Positions 33,921 to 42,482 of a stretch of 64,000 nt of DNA are shown piece after piece. This DNA comes from JAOTZA01 sp965224065. GTDB taxonomy: Bacteria > Acidobacteriota > Thermoanaerobaculia > Multivoradales > JAHEKO01. Position 1 is the stretch's first letter, and the number at the start of each line of letters is the position of its first letter. The notes beneath the pieces were generated by a model that saw nothing but the letters and a program-made list of their open reading frames with translations, was not told where the DNA came from and made no database searches. The position numbers and the translations under genes are program-made. Location: positions 682,001 to 746,000 of the forward strand of contig CBDCYF010000005.1 in NCBI GenBank assembly GCA_965224065.1. Reading direction: 5' to 3'.

Positions 33921-34545
33921 CGCGCCGGCCCAACCCGATCTCCCGTCCAAAACCCCGGACACGGTCCGCGCGGGCGAACAAAAGCGACGCATCCTGGAGG
34001 CCGCATCGTGTGTCTTCCGGCGTCAGGGGCTTCACGCCACCGGAATGCGCGACATCGCCGCCGAGTTGGACATGCACGCCGGCAATCTCTACTACTACTT
34101 CCGCAACAAAAACGAGCTGCTGGCCTATTGCCAGGAGGAGGCCCTCAACGGGCTGCTCGAGGCCGCCAGGGAAATCGAAGCCGCGGACTCGGCGACGCCG
34201 CGGAAGCTGCGACGACTGATCGAAGCTCACGTCGAGCACGTCAACGAGCGCACCCCCGGCTCGCTGGCCCACCTCGAGGTCGAGGCCTTGGACGAGCCCT
34301 GGCGGCGACCGATCCAGAAGCGCCGCGACGCCTATGAGCGTGTCTACCGCCGGTTGATCGAGCGCGGAATCGAAGAAGGGGTTTTCCGAACGACTGACCC
34401 ACGCGTCGCAGCGATGGCCATCCTGGGTGCGCTCAATTGGACGGTCAAGTGGTATTGCCCCGGCGGACCAAAAAAGGCGGCCGAGATCGGCACCGAGTTC
34501 GCCGAGCTGCTGGTGACCGGGCTCACCGGACGAGGCACGGAATGA
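33910..34545 (+). CDS. TetR-family regulator of the molybdenum hydroxylase operon
   Basis: The 211-residue protein has a TetR DNA-binding domain at about 23-70: RILEAASCVFRRQGLHATGM and GNLYYYFRNKNELLAYC. The C-terminal domain fits the common TetR ligand-binding fold (RRLIERGIEEGVFR). The ATG sits in the middle of a perfect dyad, so it probably represses itself and the three genes that follow. Its stop overlaps the start of the ferredoxin-like subunit gene (ATGA), a tight coupling that makes this operon its natural target. An aromatic acyl-CoA ligand would fit the enzyme but is inferred. Confidence 0.85.
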   Translation: MVQIAPAQPDLPSKTPDTVRAGEQKRRILEAASCVFRRQGLHATGMRDIAAELDMHAGNLYYYFRNKNELLAYCQEEALNGLLEAAREIEAADSATPRKLRRLIEAHVEHVNERTPGSLAHLEVEALDEPWRRPIQKRRDAYERVYRRLIERGIEEGVFRTTDPRVAAMAILGALNWTVKWYCPGGPKKAAEIGTEFAELLVTGLTGRGTE

Positions 34546-35093
34546 GTGAATCCATCACCACTGCGCGGCTCGAGATCAACGGCGAGGAACGGTCGGTGGC
34601 CTTCCCCACCCATCACACCCTGCTGGAAGTCCTGCGCGAAGAGTGCGGGCTCACCGGCACCAAGCACGGCTGCGAGCTGGGCGAGTGCGGTACCTGCGCG
34701 GTGCTGGTCGACGGGCGCCCGGTGCTCTCGTGCCTGGTGCTGGCGGCCGAGATGGAGGGACGGGCCATCGAAACGGTGGAAGGTCTCCAGCAGGGCAACA
34801 CGCTGGTGCCACTCCAGACCGCTTTTGCCGACCTCGGGGCGGCTCAGTGCGGCTATTGCACGCCGGGAATCCTGATGACCGCTAAGGCCTTGCTCGCGGC
34901 CAACCCCGAGCCGAGCCGCGAGGAGATCTCGCAGGCACTGGCCGGAAATCTGTGCCGCTGCACCGGGTACCACAAGATCGTGGAGGCGGTGGAATGGGCC
35001 GCCGCCGTCGAACGCGGCGAGGAGCGCGACTACGATCCCCAGACGCTCTGGGGCGCACCCGAACCGGCTGGCGAGACTCACGGGGAAGGCTGA
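34542..35093 (+). CDS. hcrC: Molybdenum hydroxylase, [2Fe-2S] subunit (HcrC-like)
   Basis: This 183-residue protein is the electron-transfer subunit of a xanthine oxidase-family enzyme. The plant ferredoxin-type cluster is held by CELGECGTC and a later Cys (SC in PVLSC); the helical domain holds the second cluster with QCGYCTPG and LCRCTGYHKI. It is full length for the family (about 160 residues) with a short C-terminal extension. The ATG overlaps the TetR stop, and the stop overlaps the next ATG (TGATG), so expression is tightly coupled. The subunit type alone does not set the substrate; see the FAD subunit. Confidence 0.88.
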   Translation: MSESITTARLEINGEERSVAFPTHHTLLEVLREECGLTGTKHGCELGECGTCAVLVDGRPVLSCLVLAAEMEGRAIETVEGLQQGNTLVPLQTAFADLGAAQCGYCTPGILMTAKALLAANPEPSREEISQALAGNLCRCTGYHKIVEAVEWAAAVERGEERDYDPQTLWGAPEPAGETHGEG

Positions 35094-37630
35094 TGGCAGA
35101 GCCAGCAAAAAGACCCGCTCCGGCGCGACCCGACCAGGAGAACAAGATCATCGGCCACCCCTTCCGGCGGGTGGACGGCCGGCCCAAGGTCACCGGGGCC
35201 GCCCGTTTTGCCGACGACCTCGAGTTTCCCAGGATGTGCTTTCTAAAGCTCACCCGGTCGACGGTGCCGCACGCGCGAATCGTCGCGATCGATCTGGAAG
35301 AAGCGCGCCGGGTTCCCGGGGTGTTGGGCTTTCTCACCGGCGACGAGATGCCCGAGACCTTTGGCATCTTGCCGGTTTCGCAAGACGAGCATGCGCTGTG
35401 CCCGGACAAGGTGCGCATGGTGGGCGACCCGGTGGTGGCGGTCGCCGCGTTGACCGAGGACGCCGCGCACGAGGCCTCGCTGCGAGTGCGGATCGACTAC
35501 GAGCCGCTTGACACCATCTCGTCGCTCGACCAGGCGCTGACCCAGGCGGAGCCGAGGATTCACCCGGACGCGCGGGGCAAGGGCAACGTGCACAAGGCGG
35601 TCTCGATGGAGTTCGGCGATCTCGAAGGCGCCTTTGCCGACGCCGATCTCGTCCTCGAAGACACGGTCTTTTACCAAGGCAACACTCACCTGGCGATGGA
35701 GCAACACGCGGCCGTGGCGGTGCCCGAGGACGAGGACCGCATCACGCTCTATTCCTCGACCCAGACGCCACACTATGTCCACCGGGCGCTGGCGCGGGTG
35801 CTGGAGATTCCGGCGGCGCGGATCCGGGTTGTGGCGACTCCGAACGGCGGCGGTTTTGGCGGCAAGAGCGATCCGTTCAACCACGAGATCGCCGCCGCCA
35901 AGATGGCCTTGAAGCTCGGGCGCCCGGTCAAGATCACGCTCACCCGGGAGGAGGTCTTCTACTGCCACCGCGGCCGGCACCCGGTGTTGATGGCGCTCAA
36001 GACCGGCTTCAAAAGGGACGGCACACTCACCGGTCAGCACCTCAAAAGCGCGCTCGACGGCGGCGCGTACGGCTCCTACGGTGTTGCGTCTACTTATTAC
36101 ACCGGCGCGCTCCAAACCGTTACCTACAAGCTGCCCGCCTATCGCTTCGACGGTGTACGTGTCTTCACCAACAAGCCACCCTGCGGCCCCAAACGCGGCC
36201 ACGGCACACCCCAGCCGCGCTTCGCCTGGGAGATCCACCTCGACAAGGCGGCGCACGCCCTGGGGATCGATCCGGCCGAGCTCCGGCTGCGCAACCTGGA
36301 GACCGAGGGCGCGGTGACCGCCAACTGGCTCCAGCTCGGGACGATCGAGCTCCGCCGCTGTATCGAAGCGGTGGTCGAGGGCTCGGGCTGGCGCGAACGC
36401 TACGGCAAGCTCCCGGAGGGCAGGGGGCTGGGACTGGCCTGCGGATCGTATCTGTGCGGCGCCGGTCTGCCGATCTACTGGAACCACATGCCCCAGTCGG
36501 GCGTCCAGTTGCTGCTCGACCGCTCGGGCGGCGTCGCCGTCTTTTGCGGCGAGACCGAGATCGGACAGGGATCGGATTCGGTGCTGGCCGCGATCGTCGC
36601 CGAGATCCTGGGCATCGAGCTCGCCGACATCCGGCTGTGTGTGGCCGACACCGATCTCACCCCGGTGGATCTCGGCAGCTACTCCTCGCGTGTGACTCTC
36701 ATGATGGGCAACGCGGCGATCGAGGCGGCCGAGCGCGCCAAGGACCTGCTGGCCCGAGCGGCGGCCGAAGAGCTGGAAGTTCCGGCCGAGCATCTTGTCT
36801 TTGCAGCGGGCAAGGTCTTCGACTCGGCCGATCCGAGCCGCGCGATGGGCTTTCGGGAAGCCTGTGTCGCCGCCGAGGCGCGGTTTGGGACGCTCGGCAC
36901 GGTGGGCTCGTACACCCCGCCGCGCTCTCCCGGCCGCTACCGCGGCGCCGGAGTCGGCCCCTCCCCCACCTACTCCTACACCGCCAGCGTAGTCGAGGCC
37001 GAAGTGGATCCCGAGACCGGCCTCTACCGGCCGCTTCACGTGTGGATCGCCCACGACATCGGCCGCTCGCTCAACCCCGTCCTGGTGTTGGGCCAGGTGG
37101 AGGGCTCGGTGTACATGGCCTTGGGCGAGGCGATGATGGAAGAGCAGGCGTTCCGCCGCCTGCCACCCAAAATGTCCGGCGCCCTGGTGCACAAGATGCC
37201 GTCGATGCTCGAGTACAAGAGCCCGACGTTCTGCGAGATGCCCCCGGTGACGACCTATCTGATCGAGGAAGAGGACGCGCGCGGCCCGTTTGGCGCCAAA
37301 GAAGTCGGACAGGGTCCGCTTCTTCCGGTGCTGCCGGCTCTCGCCAACTCGATCTTCGACGCCGTCGGGGTACGCGTCGACCAGGTGCCGATCCAGCCGC
37401 ACATGGTCCTCTCGGCGCTGGGCGCAAAGGACCGCCGGTATGGTCCCGACCGGTTTCCGCAGGTGGACTTTGGCGAGACGCTCATCGTGCCCACACCCGC
37501 TGAGGGTGGCGACGGCAAGGCGATCGACGATCTCGAAGCCCGGCGACGCTCGGGGATGGCTTCGACGACCGGCACCATGACCACGCGCGACGAAGCGCTG
37601 CGCGGACACAAGAGACTGACCACCGACTGA
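35093..37630 (+). CDS. hcrA: Molybdenum hydroxylase, molybdopterin-binding subunit (HcrA-like)
   Basis: The 845-residue catalytic subunit begins with HPFRRVDGRPKVTGAARFAD, typical of the family. PNGGGFGGKSD is the molybdopterin-binding loop, GETEIGQGSDSV a second pterin contact, and FGAKEVGQGP carries the catalytic Glu. It has no signal peptide, so it works in the cytosol. Its length and partner subunits place it near 4-hydroxybenzoyl-CoA reductase, which removes the para-hydroxyl group in anaerobic aromatic breakdown, rather than CO or nicotine dehydrogenases, but the assignment rests mainly on the FAD subunit. An earlier in-frame ATG (34952) would overlap the 2Fe-2S gene and is rejected. 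Confidence 0.85.
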   Translation: MAEPAKRPAPARPDQENKIIGHPFRRVDGRPKVTGAARFADDLEFPRMCFLKLTRSTVPHARIVAIDLEEARRVPGVLGFLTGDEMPETFGILPVSQDEHALCPDKVRMVGDPVVAVAALTEDAAHEASLRVRIDYEPLDTISSLDQALTQAEPRIHPDARGKGNVHKAVSMEFGDLEGAFADADLVLEDTVFYQGNTHLAMEQHAAVAVPEDEDRITLYSSTQTPHYVHRALARVLEIPAARIRVVATPNGGGFGGKSDPFNHEIAAAKMALKLGRPVKITLTREEVFYCHRGRHPVLMALKTGFKRDGTLTGQHLKSALDGGAYGSYGVASTYYTGALQTVTYKLPAYRFDGVRVFTNKPPCGPKRGHGTPQPRFAWEIHLDKAAHALGIDPAELRLRNLETEGAVTANWLQLGTIELRRCIEAVVEGSGWRERYGKLPEGRGLGLACGSYLCGAGLPIYWNHMPQSGVQLLLDRSGGVAVFCGETEIGQGSDSVLAAIVAEILGIELADIRLCVADTDLTPVDLGSYSSRVTLMMGNAAIEAAERAKDLLARAAAEELEVPAEHLVFAAGKVFDSADPSRAMGFREACVAAEARFGTLGTVGSYTPPRSPGRYRGAGVGPSPTYSYTASVVEAEVDPETGLYRPLHVWIAHDIGRSLNPVLVLGQVEGSVYMALGEAMMEEQAFRRLPPKMSGALVHKMPSMLEYKSPTFCEMPPVTTYLIEEEDARGPFGAKEVGQGPLLPVLPALANSIFDAVGVRVDQVPIQPHMVLSALGAKDRRYGPDRFPQVDFGETLIVPTPAEGGDGKAIDDLEARRRSGMASTTGTMTTRDEALRGHKRLTTD

Positions 37631-37634
37631 CGAG

Positions 37635-38678
37635 ATGCTTCGCCTGCCGCCATTTCGTTTTGTGATCCCCGACCGGCTCGAGGAGGCGCTGCGGGTTCTG
37701 GCCGGGGAGGGACCGGCAGCCCGCGCCGTCGCCGGCGGCACTGACCTGTGGCCAAATATGAAGCGGCGCCACCAGAGCGCCGACACTGTGGTCTCGCTGA
37801 TGCGAGTCCCCGGCCTGGCGGGTGTTTCGAACGGCCGCGCGCACCAAAACGAGCTCTCCATTGGGGCCACCACCCTGCTGGCCGACATCGAGAACGACAA
37901 AATCGTGCGAGCCCGCTACCCGGCGCTCGCCCGCGCGGTGGCGTCGATCTCGTCGCCGCCGCTCCGCAACATGGGGACACTCGGGGGCAACTTGTGCCTG
38001 GATACCCGATGCACCTACTACAACCAGACCGAGGAATGGCGCCGCTCGATCGATTACTGCATGAAGGAGGAAGGGACGATCTGCTGGGTGGCGCCGTCGT
38101 CGCCCCGTTGCTGGGCCCACGCCGCCTCCGACGCCGCGCCGATGCTGTGCGCGCTAGGCGCGCGGGTGGCTCTGGCCTCGGATGCCGGCGAGCGGGAGAT
38201 CCCGCTCGAGGAGCTCTACCGCGACGACGGCATCGACTATCTGACCAAGCGACCGGACGAGCTGCTGACCCGGGTTCTGCTCCCGGCGGAGAGCGCCGCG
38301 GGCGCTTGTTCGAGCGCGTTCTGGAAGCTCCGGCGCCGCGGCTCGATCGATTTTGCGGTGCTTTCTTCGGCGGTCGCGCTGTGGCTCGACGCCGACGGCT
38401 CCGTCCGCGATGCGCGGGTCTTTCTGGGGGCGGTCTCCTCGGCGCCGGTGGAGGTCCCAGAGGCCGCCGGGATCCTGCGGGGCGGCCGGCCGGCCGACGA
38501 GCCGATCCGCCAAGTGGCCCGGGCGGCTCGCAAGGCGGCGACGCCGCTCGACAACACCGACTTTCGCACCCAGTGGCGCGGTGTGATGGTCGAGCGCTAC
38601 ACCGAGGCGGCGTTGCGCGAGGCGGCCGGCCAGCCCTCGGTCCGTCTGCCCCCACCTCACCCCGAGATCCAAATATAA
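37635..38678 (+). CDS. hcrB: Molybdenum hydroxylase FAD subunit with four-cysteine insert (HcrB-like)
   Basis: In this 347-residue FAD-binding subunit, AVAGGTDLWPNM and LRNMGTLGGNLCLDT are the two FAD pyrophosphate motifs. After the second lies an insert with Cys126, Cys142, Cys150 and Cys159, spaced 16, 8 and 9 apart. This matches the spacing I recall for the extra [4Fe-4S] cluster of 4-hydroxybenzoyl-CoA reductase beta subunit, which distinguishes that enzyme from other members of the xanthine oxidase family and lets it run in the reducing direction. It is the last of the four-gene operon. Its stop region contains TATAAT (38674-38679), which may serve gmd. Confidence 0.85.
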   Translation: MLRLPPFRFVIPDRLEEALRVLAGEGPAARAVAGGTDLWPNMKRRHQSADTVVSLMRVPGLAGVSNGRAHQNELSIGATTLLADIENDKIVRARYPALARAVASISSPPLRNMGTLGGNLCLDTRCTYYNQTEEWRRSIDYCMKEEGTICWVAPSSPRCWAHAASDAAPMLCALGARVALASDAGEREIPLEELYRDDGIDYLTKRPDELLTRVLLPAESAAGACSSAFWKLRRRGSIDFAVLSSAVALWLDADGSVRDARVFLGAVSSAPVEVPEAAGILRGGRPADEPIRQVARAARKAATPLDNTDFRTQWRGVMVERYTEAALREAAGQPSVRLPPPHPEIQI

Positions 38679-38697
38679 TGGGGGTTTCGGAGGCCGG

Positions 38698-39774
38698 ATG
38701 TCCGCATCGACCCAAAAAGGAAACAGCTCCAAAAGAGCTCTGATCACCGGGATCACCGGCCAGGACGGCTCGTATCTCGCCGAGCTGCTGCTCGACAAGG
38801 GCTACGACGTCTGGGGCGTGATCCGCCGGGCGTCGACGTTCAACATCGACCGGATCGAGCACCTGCGCCGCCGGCCGGAGGGGGGAGAACCCAGACTCCG
38901 CCTGATCTACGGCGACTTGGGGGACGCCTCGGCGGTCAACCGGATCGTCGAGGACGTGCGACCGCACGAGGTCTACAACCTGGCGGCGCAGTCACACGTC
39001 AAGACCTCGTTTGACGTCCCCGAGTACACCAGCGACGTCACCGGGCTGGGAGCGTTGCGGCTGCTGGAAGCGGTCCGCCGCACCGACCCGTCGGCTCGGG
39101 TCTATCAGGCGTCGTCGTCCGAGATGTTCGGCAAGGTGGTCGAATCGCCGCAGAGCGAGACGACGCCGTTCTATCCGCGCAGCCCCTATGCCGTGTCCAA
39201 GGTCTATGCGTTCTACATCACGGTCAACTACCGCGAGGCCTACGGCATGTTTGCGGTCAACGGCATCCTCTTCAACCACGAGTCGCCCCGCCGGGGCGAA
39301 AACTTCGTCACTCGCAAGATCACCCGCGCGGTGGCGCGGATCTTCGCCGAGCGCCAGGAGTGCCTCCGTTTGGGCAACCTCGACGCGCGACGCGACTGGG
39401 GGTTTGCCGGTGACTATGTCGACGCCATGTGGCGGATGCTGCAGGCCGACCGCCCCGACGACTATGTGATCGCCACCGGTGACACCCGTTCGGTTCGCGA
39501 GTTCTGCGAGCTGGCCTTTGCCCGCGTCGGTATGCCCGTCACCTGGCAGGGGTCCGGTATCGACGAACAAGGCCTCGCCCCCGACGGGCGGACCATCATC
39601 CGGGTGGATCCCGAGCATTTCCGGCCCACCGAGGTCGAGTATCTCGAAGGCGATGCCAGCAAGGCCCGCCGGGAGCTGGGCTGGGAGCCCAAGGTGGGCT
39701 TCGAGGACCTCGTCCACCTGATGGTCGACTCGGACCTCGCCGAGATCGGCGTCACCGTTCCCGCGCCGGCCTAG
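38698..39774 (+). CDS. gmd: GDP-mannose 4,6-dehydratase
   Basis: This short-chain dehydratase converts GDP-mannose to GDP-4-keto-6-deoxymannose, a precursor of fucose, rhamnose-type and perosamine sugars in surface glycans. The 358-residue sequence has the NAD(P) loop TGITGQDG, the active-site SSSEMFG, the YAVSK catalytic pair (YxxxK), NHESPRRGENFVTRK and the RDWGFAGDYV motif; all are diagnostic. The ATG at 38698 has CGGAGG upstream, and TATAAT at 38674-38679 suggests its own promoter inside the end of the molybdenum hydroxylase operon, although no -35 box is clear. No GDP-fucose synthase gene follows. Confidence 0.95.
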   Translation: MSASTQKGNSSKRALITGITGQDGSYLAELLLDKGYDVWGVIRRASTFNIDRIEHLRRRPEGGEPRLRLIYGDLGDASAVNRIVEDVRPHEVYNLAAQSHVKTSFDVPEYTSDVTGLGALRLLEAVRRTDPSARVYQASSSEMFGKVVESPQSETTPFYPRSPYAVSKVYAFYITVNYREAYGMFAVNGILFNHESPRRGENFVTRKITRAVARIFAERQECLRLGNLDARRDWGFAGDYVDAMWRMLQADRPDDYVIATGDTRSVREFCELAFARVGMPVTWQGSGIDEQGLAPDGRTIIRVDPEHFRPTEVEYLEGDASKARRELGWEPKVGFEDLVHLMVDSDLAEIGVTVPAPA

Positions 39775-39785
39775 CCCGAACCTTT

Positions 39786-40415
39786 TTAGGTTCCGACCGA
39801 GATCACCAGCTCGCCGTCGGCGACCGCGACCGCGGTGGCGACCAGCGGGCTCAGATCGATCGCGAGACGCTCCCGAAGCTCGGCGGGGTCAAAGCCCAGC
39901 GTCTCCCCGAACTCGCCCACCGGCAGCGAGAGAAACGCCAGCTTGACCTTGAGGTCCTCTTCGACGGTCACCTTGCCGTCTTCGACCGCCGGAGCGCCGT
40001 TGACCGCCAGATACAGGTCCTTGTCTTCGAGAAACGGCAGGTAGCGCAGGATTTTCTCGACCGTCTCGCGCTCGTCTGCGCTCAAATCGGCATGGCGCAG
40101 GTCTTCCAGGTTGACCAACACTCCGATCTCGACCCGGCCATCGTCGAGCGAGACGCGAACGTCCTTGGCCGCATCGAGCAGTCGTTCACCGTCCGGGTGG
40201 TCGCGCAGTCCGTTGACCACCAACCGCCCGACGTCCTCTTCGCGCAGGCGGATCTGGGAGGACTCGCCGGGCGTCAGATTGGGCGCCTCGACTCGATTCC
40301 ACGACCCGGGCGACAGGCTGCTCCCGGCGGCTCGATCCTGCCGGGCCAGGTACCACAGCGTCGCCGCCAAGCCGAGCAGAAAAATCAGAGCCAGCGCCAG
40401 GACCCGCTTGAGCAT
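39786..40415 (-). CDS. Membrane-anchored protein of unknown function
   Basis: The 209-residue protein begins MLKRVLALALIFLLGLAATLWYL, an uncleaved signal anchor, followed by a soluble domain outside the cytosol. The ATG at 40415 is chosen because it puts the basic residues at the start. The soluble part begins IRLREEDVGRLVVNGL, faintly like YpmS-type proteins, and has a DDGRVEIGVLVNLEDL strand pair. Eleven bases separate it from gmd, tail to tail. No operon partner is obvious. I do not recognise the family. Confidence 0.5.
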   Translation of the reverse strand: MLKRVLALALIFLLGLAATLWYLARQDRAAGSSLSPGSWNRVEAPNLTPGESSQIRLREEDVGRLVVNGLRDHPDGERLLDAAKDVRVSLDDGRVEIGVLVNLEDLRHADLSADERETVEKILRYLPFLEDKDLYLAVNGAPAVEDGKVTVEEDLKVKLAFLSLPVGEFGETLGFDPAELRERLAIDLSPLVATAVAVADGELVISVGT

Positions 40416-40504
40416 CGCGGCGCAGGATATCAATGGACGCCCAAAGCCGAAGCAGTGAAACGCGCCACGGAAAGGGGACTTGTGGACCCGGTAAACTCCC
40501 GCCG

Positions 40505-41452
40505 ATGCCGAACGAACAGAAAGCCCCCGCCCCGGACGGACCGCTGCGCAGACTGGCCGCGTGTCCCGAGTGCGCGGCGCAGTTCGACGTCGGCCGGCTG
40601 GAGGCCGGGGAACGTTTCCACTGCTCGTGCAGCCACCTCATCACCGTTCCCGAGCCTCAAAGCCACGAGGCGGACGTCGTGCGCTGTTCATCGTGCGGCG
40701 GTCCCCGCCAAGGACGCCAACCGGCGTGTGGCTTCTGTGGCGCCGACTTCACTCTGCACGAGCGGGATCTGCACACGATCTGTCCCGGCTGCGCCAGCCG
40801 CATCAGTGACAAGGCCCGCTTCTGCCACTCTTGCGCCATCGCCATCGCGCCGCAGGGAATCGCGGGGGTCGAGACCTCGCACAAGTGCCCGGCGTGCGAG
40901 GAATCGAACCCACCGAGCCGGTTGTCGAGCCGCAGGCTGGGTGGCGAAGAGCTCGCGGTTCTGGAGTGCAACCACTGCGCCGGTCTGTGGCTCGGCAAGG
41001 GAGTGTTTCGGCTGCTCGAGGAGCGGGCGCGGGAGAAGCAGACCGCCTGGGAGAGCTCTTCGGCCGACACGGAGCCCAAGCTACAGCGTCATGACCTCAC
41101 GAGCCGGATGTACCGGCCCTGTCCCGAATGCGGCAAGCTGATGAACCGCGTCAACTACGGCCGCCGCAGCGGCGTCATTCTGGACGTCTGCGGCGAGCAC
41201 GGCCTCTGGTTCGACCAGGACGAGCTCGAGACGATCCTGCGCTGGATCCGCGAGGGCGGCCTGTCCCGGGCGGACCGGATCGAGCACGAGAAGCGGCGCG
41301 ATGAGCAGCGCGCCGACCGGGCCGCCCGGACCGGTAGTTCGTCGGGACCGTTGTTCGAGACCTCGTCCCCCACGAGCGCGGGCGGCGCCGGCTTCGCTTT
41401 TGCTTGGCTGATCGAGCTCCTGCTGAATTTTCTGCGCGATTATCGGCGATAG
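40505..41452 (+). CDS. Multi-zinc-ribbon protein with TFIIB-like zinc fingers
   Basis: The 315-residue cytosolic protein starts at the ATG at 40505. It carries a string of Cys pairs: ACPECAAQF, RCSSCGGPR with CGFCGADF, CPGCASR with CHSCAIAI (a double-zinc-ribbon pattern), KCPACEESN with LECNHCAGLWLG, and RPCPECGKLM with DVCGEHGLWFD. The last two, each ending in GLWL or GLWF, are TFIIB-type zinc ribbons as in the zf-TFIIB family. The C-terminus ends in a hydrophobic stretch (GFAFAWLIELLLNFL) that could touch the membrane. The function of such proteins is unknown. Confidence 0.7.
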   Translation: MPNEQKAPAPDGPLRRLAACPECAAQFDVGRLEAGERFHCSCSHLITVPEPQSHEADVVRCSSCGGPRQGRQPACGFCGADFTLHERDLHTICPGCASRISDKARFCHSCAIAIAPQGIAGVETSHKCPACEESNPPSRLSSRRLGGEELAVLECNHCAGLWLGKGVFRLLEERAREKQTAWESSSADTEPKLQRHDLTSRMYRPCPECGKLMNRVNYGRRSGVILDVCGEHGLWFDQDELETILRWIREGGLSRADRIEHEKRRDEQRADRAARTGSSSGPLFETSSPTSAGGAGFAFAWLIELLLNFLRDYRR

Positions 41453-41579
41453 GGGCGATAAGGACGATCGCGTCGATACCACCGAAAACCCAAAAAATCC
41501 TTCAAAGATCGCACTTTCTGCGGTTAAACTAAGGGTTGCTCGGGGACGGGCTCGCGGCAGGGGTCCGCGGGCGGAGCTC

Positions 41580-42482
41580 ATGGCCACGGCGACGACTCAG
41601 ACCACAGACCAAGCCTCGTCTCTCCGTCTTCCCCGTGGCCGCGCTCTCGAATGGCGCTCGCGGCCGCTGGTGATGGGCGTCCTCAACCTGACTCCCGACT
41701 CCTTTAGCGATGGTGGCCAGTTCCCCGACGCCGACAGTGCGGTAGAGCGCGGCCTCGAAATGCTCGCCGAGGGAGCCGATCTGCTTGACTTGGGCGCCGA
41801 GTCGACCCGGCCGGGCGGTGGCGTCTACGGCGCCGGCGCCGCGACCGTCGGCGAGGGCGAGGAGATCGGCCGCTTGCTGCCGGTCCTCGAGAAGCTGCGC
41901 GAACACACGGACGGCCCGCTGTCGATCGACACCCGCAAGGCAGCGGTCGCGCGGCGGGCGCTCGCCGCGGGGGGCGACCTGGTCAACGACATCAGCGGGC
42001 TGGGTGACGCGGAGATGGCCGACGCGGTGGCGGCAGCGGGGACGCCGCTCGTGCTCATGCACAGCCGTGGCGATCTGCGCACGATGCAAAGGCGCATCCG
42101 GTATGACGATCTGCTGGGCGAGGTTCGGACGGAGCTCGAGGCAGCGGTCGAGCAGGCCGTGGAGCGCGGCGTCGACCGCGGGCAGATCGTCATCGATCCG
42201 GGAATCGGTTTTGGCAAGACGGCGGCGCAGAATCTGGAGCTTCTGGCACGACTCGACGAGCTCGCCACCCTGGGCGCCCCGGTTCTCATCGGCGCCAGCC
42301 GCAAGAGCTTTATCGGCGACGTGACCGGCGCTCGGGTCGACCGGCGCCTCGCTGGAAGTCTGGCGGCGGTCGCATGGGCCGCGCGTCACCGCACCGCGAT
42401 CGTCCGGGTGCACGATGTCGCCGAGACGGTGCAGTTTTTGGAGATCTGGCAGGCGATTCGGCGGGAAGGGCAAGAGCCATGA
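41580..42482 (+). CDS. folP: Dihydropteroate synthase
   Basis: This enzyme joins p-aminobenzoate to the pterin pyrophosphate in folate synthesis; it is the sulfonamide target. The 300-residue sequence contains MGVLNLTPDSFSDGG, DLGAESTRPGG, the SIDTRKAAVA strand, LVNDISG, DPGIGFGKT and IGASRKSF, i.e. all substrate loops. The first 25 residues are an extension. It begins the five-gene row folP-cdaA-ybbR-glmM-pdxJ; its stop overlaps the cdaA start by four bases. Confidence 0.95.
   Translation: MATATTQTTDQASSLRLPRGRALEWRSRPLVMGVLNLTPDSFSDGGQFPDADSAVERGLEMLAEGADLLDLGAESTRPGGGVYGAGAATVGEGEEIGRLLPVLEKLREHTDGPLSIDTRKAAVARRALAAGGDLVNDISGLGDAEMADAVAAAGTPLVLMHSRGDLRTMQRRIRYDDLLGEVRTELEAAVEQAVERGVDRGQIVIDPGIGFGKTAAQNLELLARLDELATLGAPVLIGASRKSFIGDVTGARVDRRLAGSLAAVAWAARHRTAIVRVHDVAETVQFLEIWQAIRREGQEP

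Noticed and set aside
35243..37900. An 885-codon open frame antisense to the molybdenum hydroxylase genes
   Set aside because: It mirrors hcrA/hcrB codon for codon in GC-rich DNA, has no recognisable motif, and the sense genes are certain.
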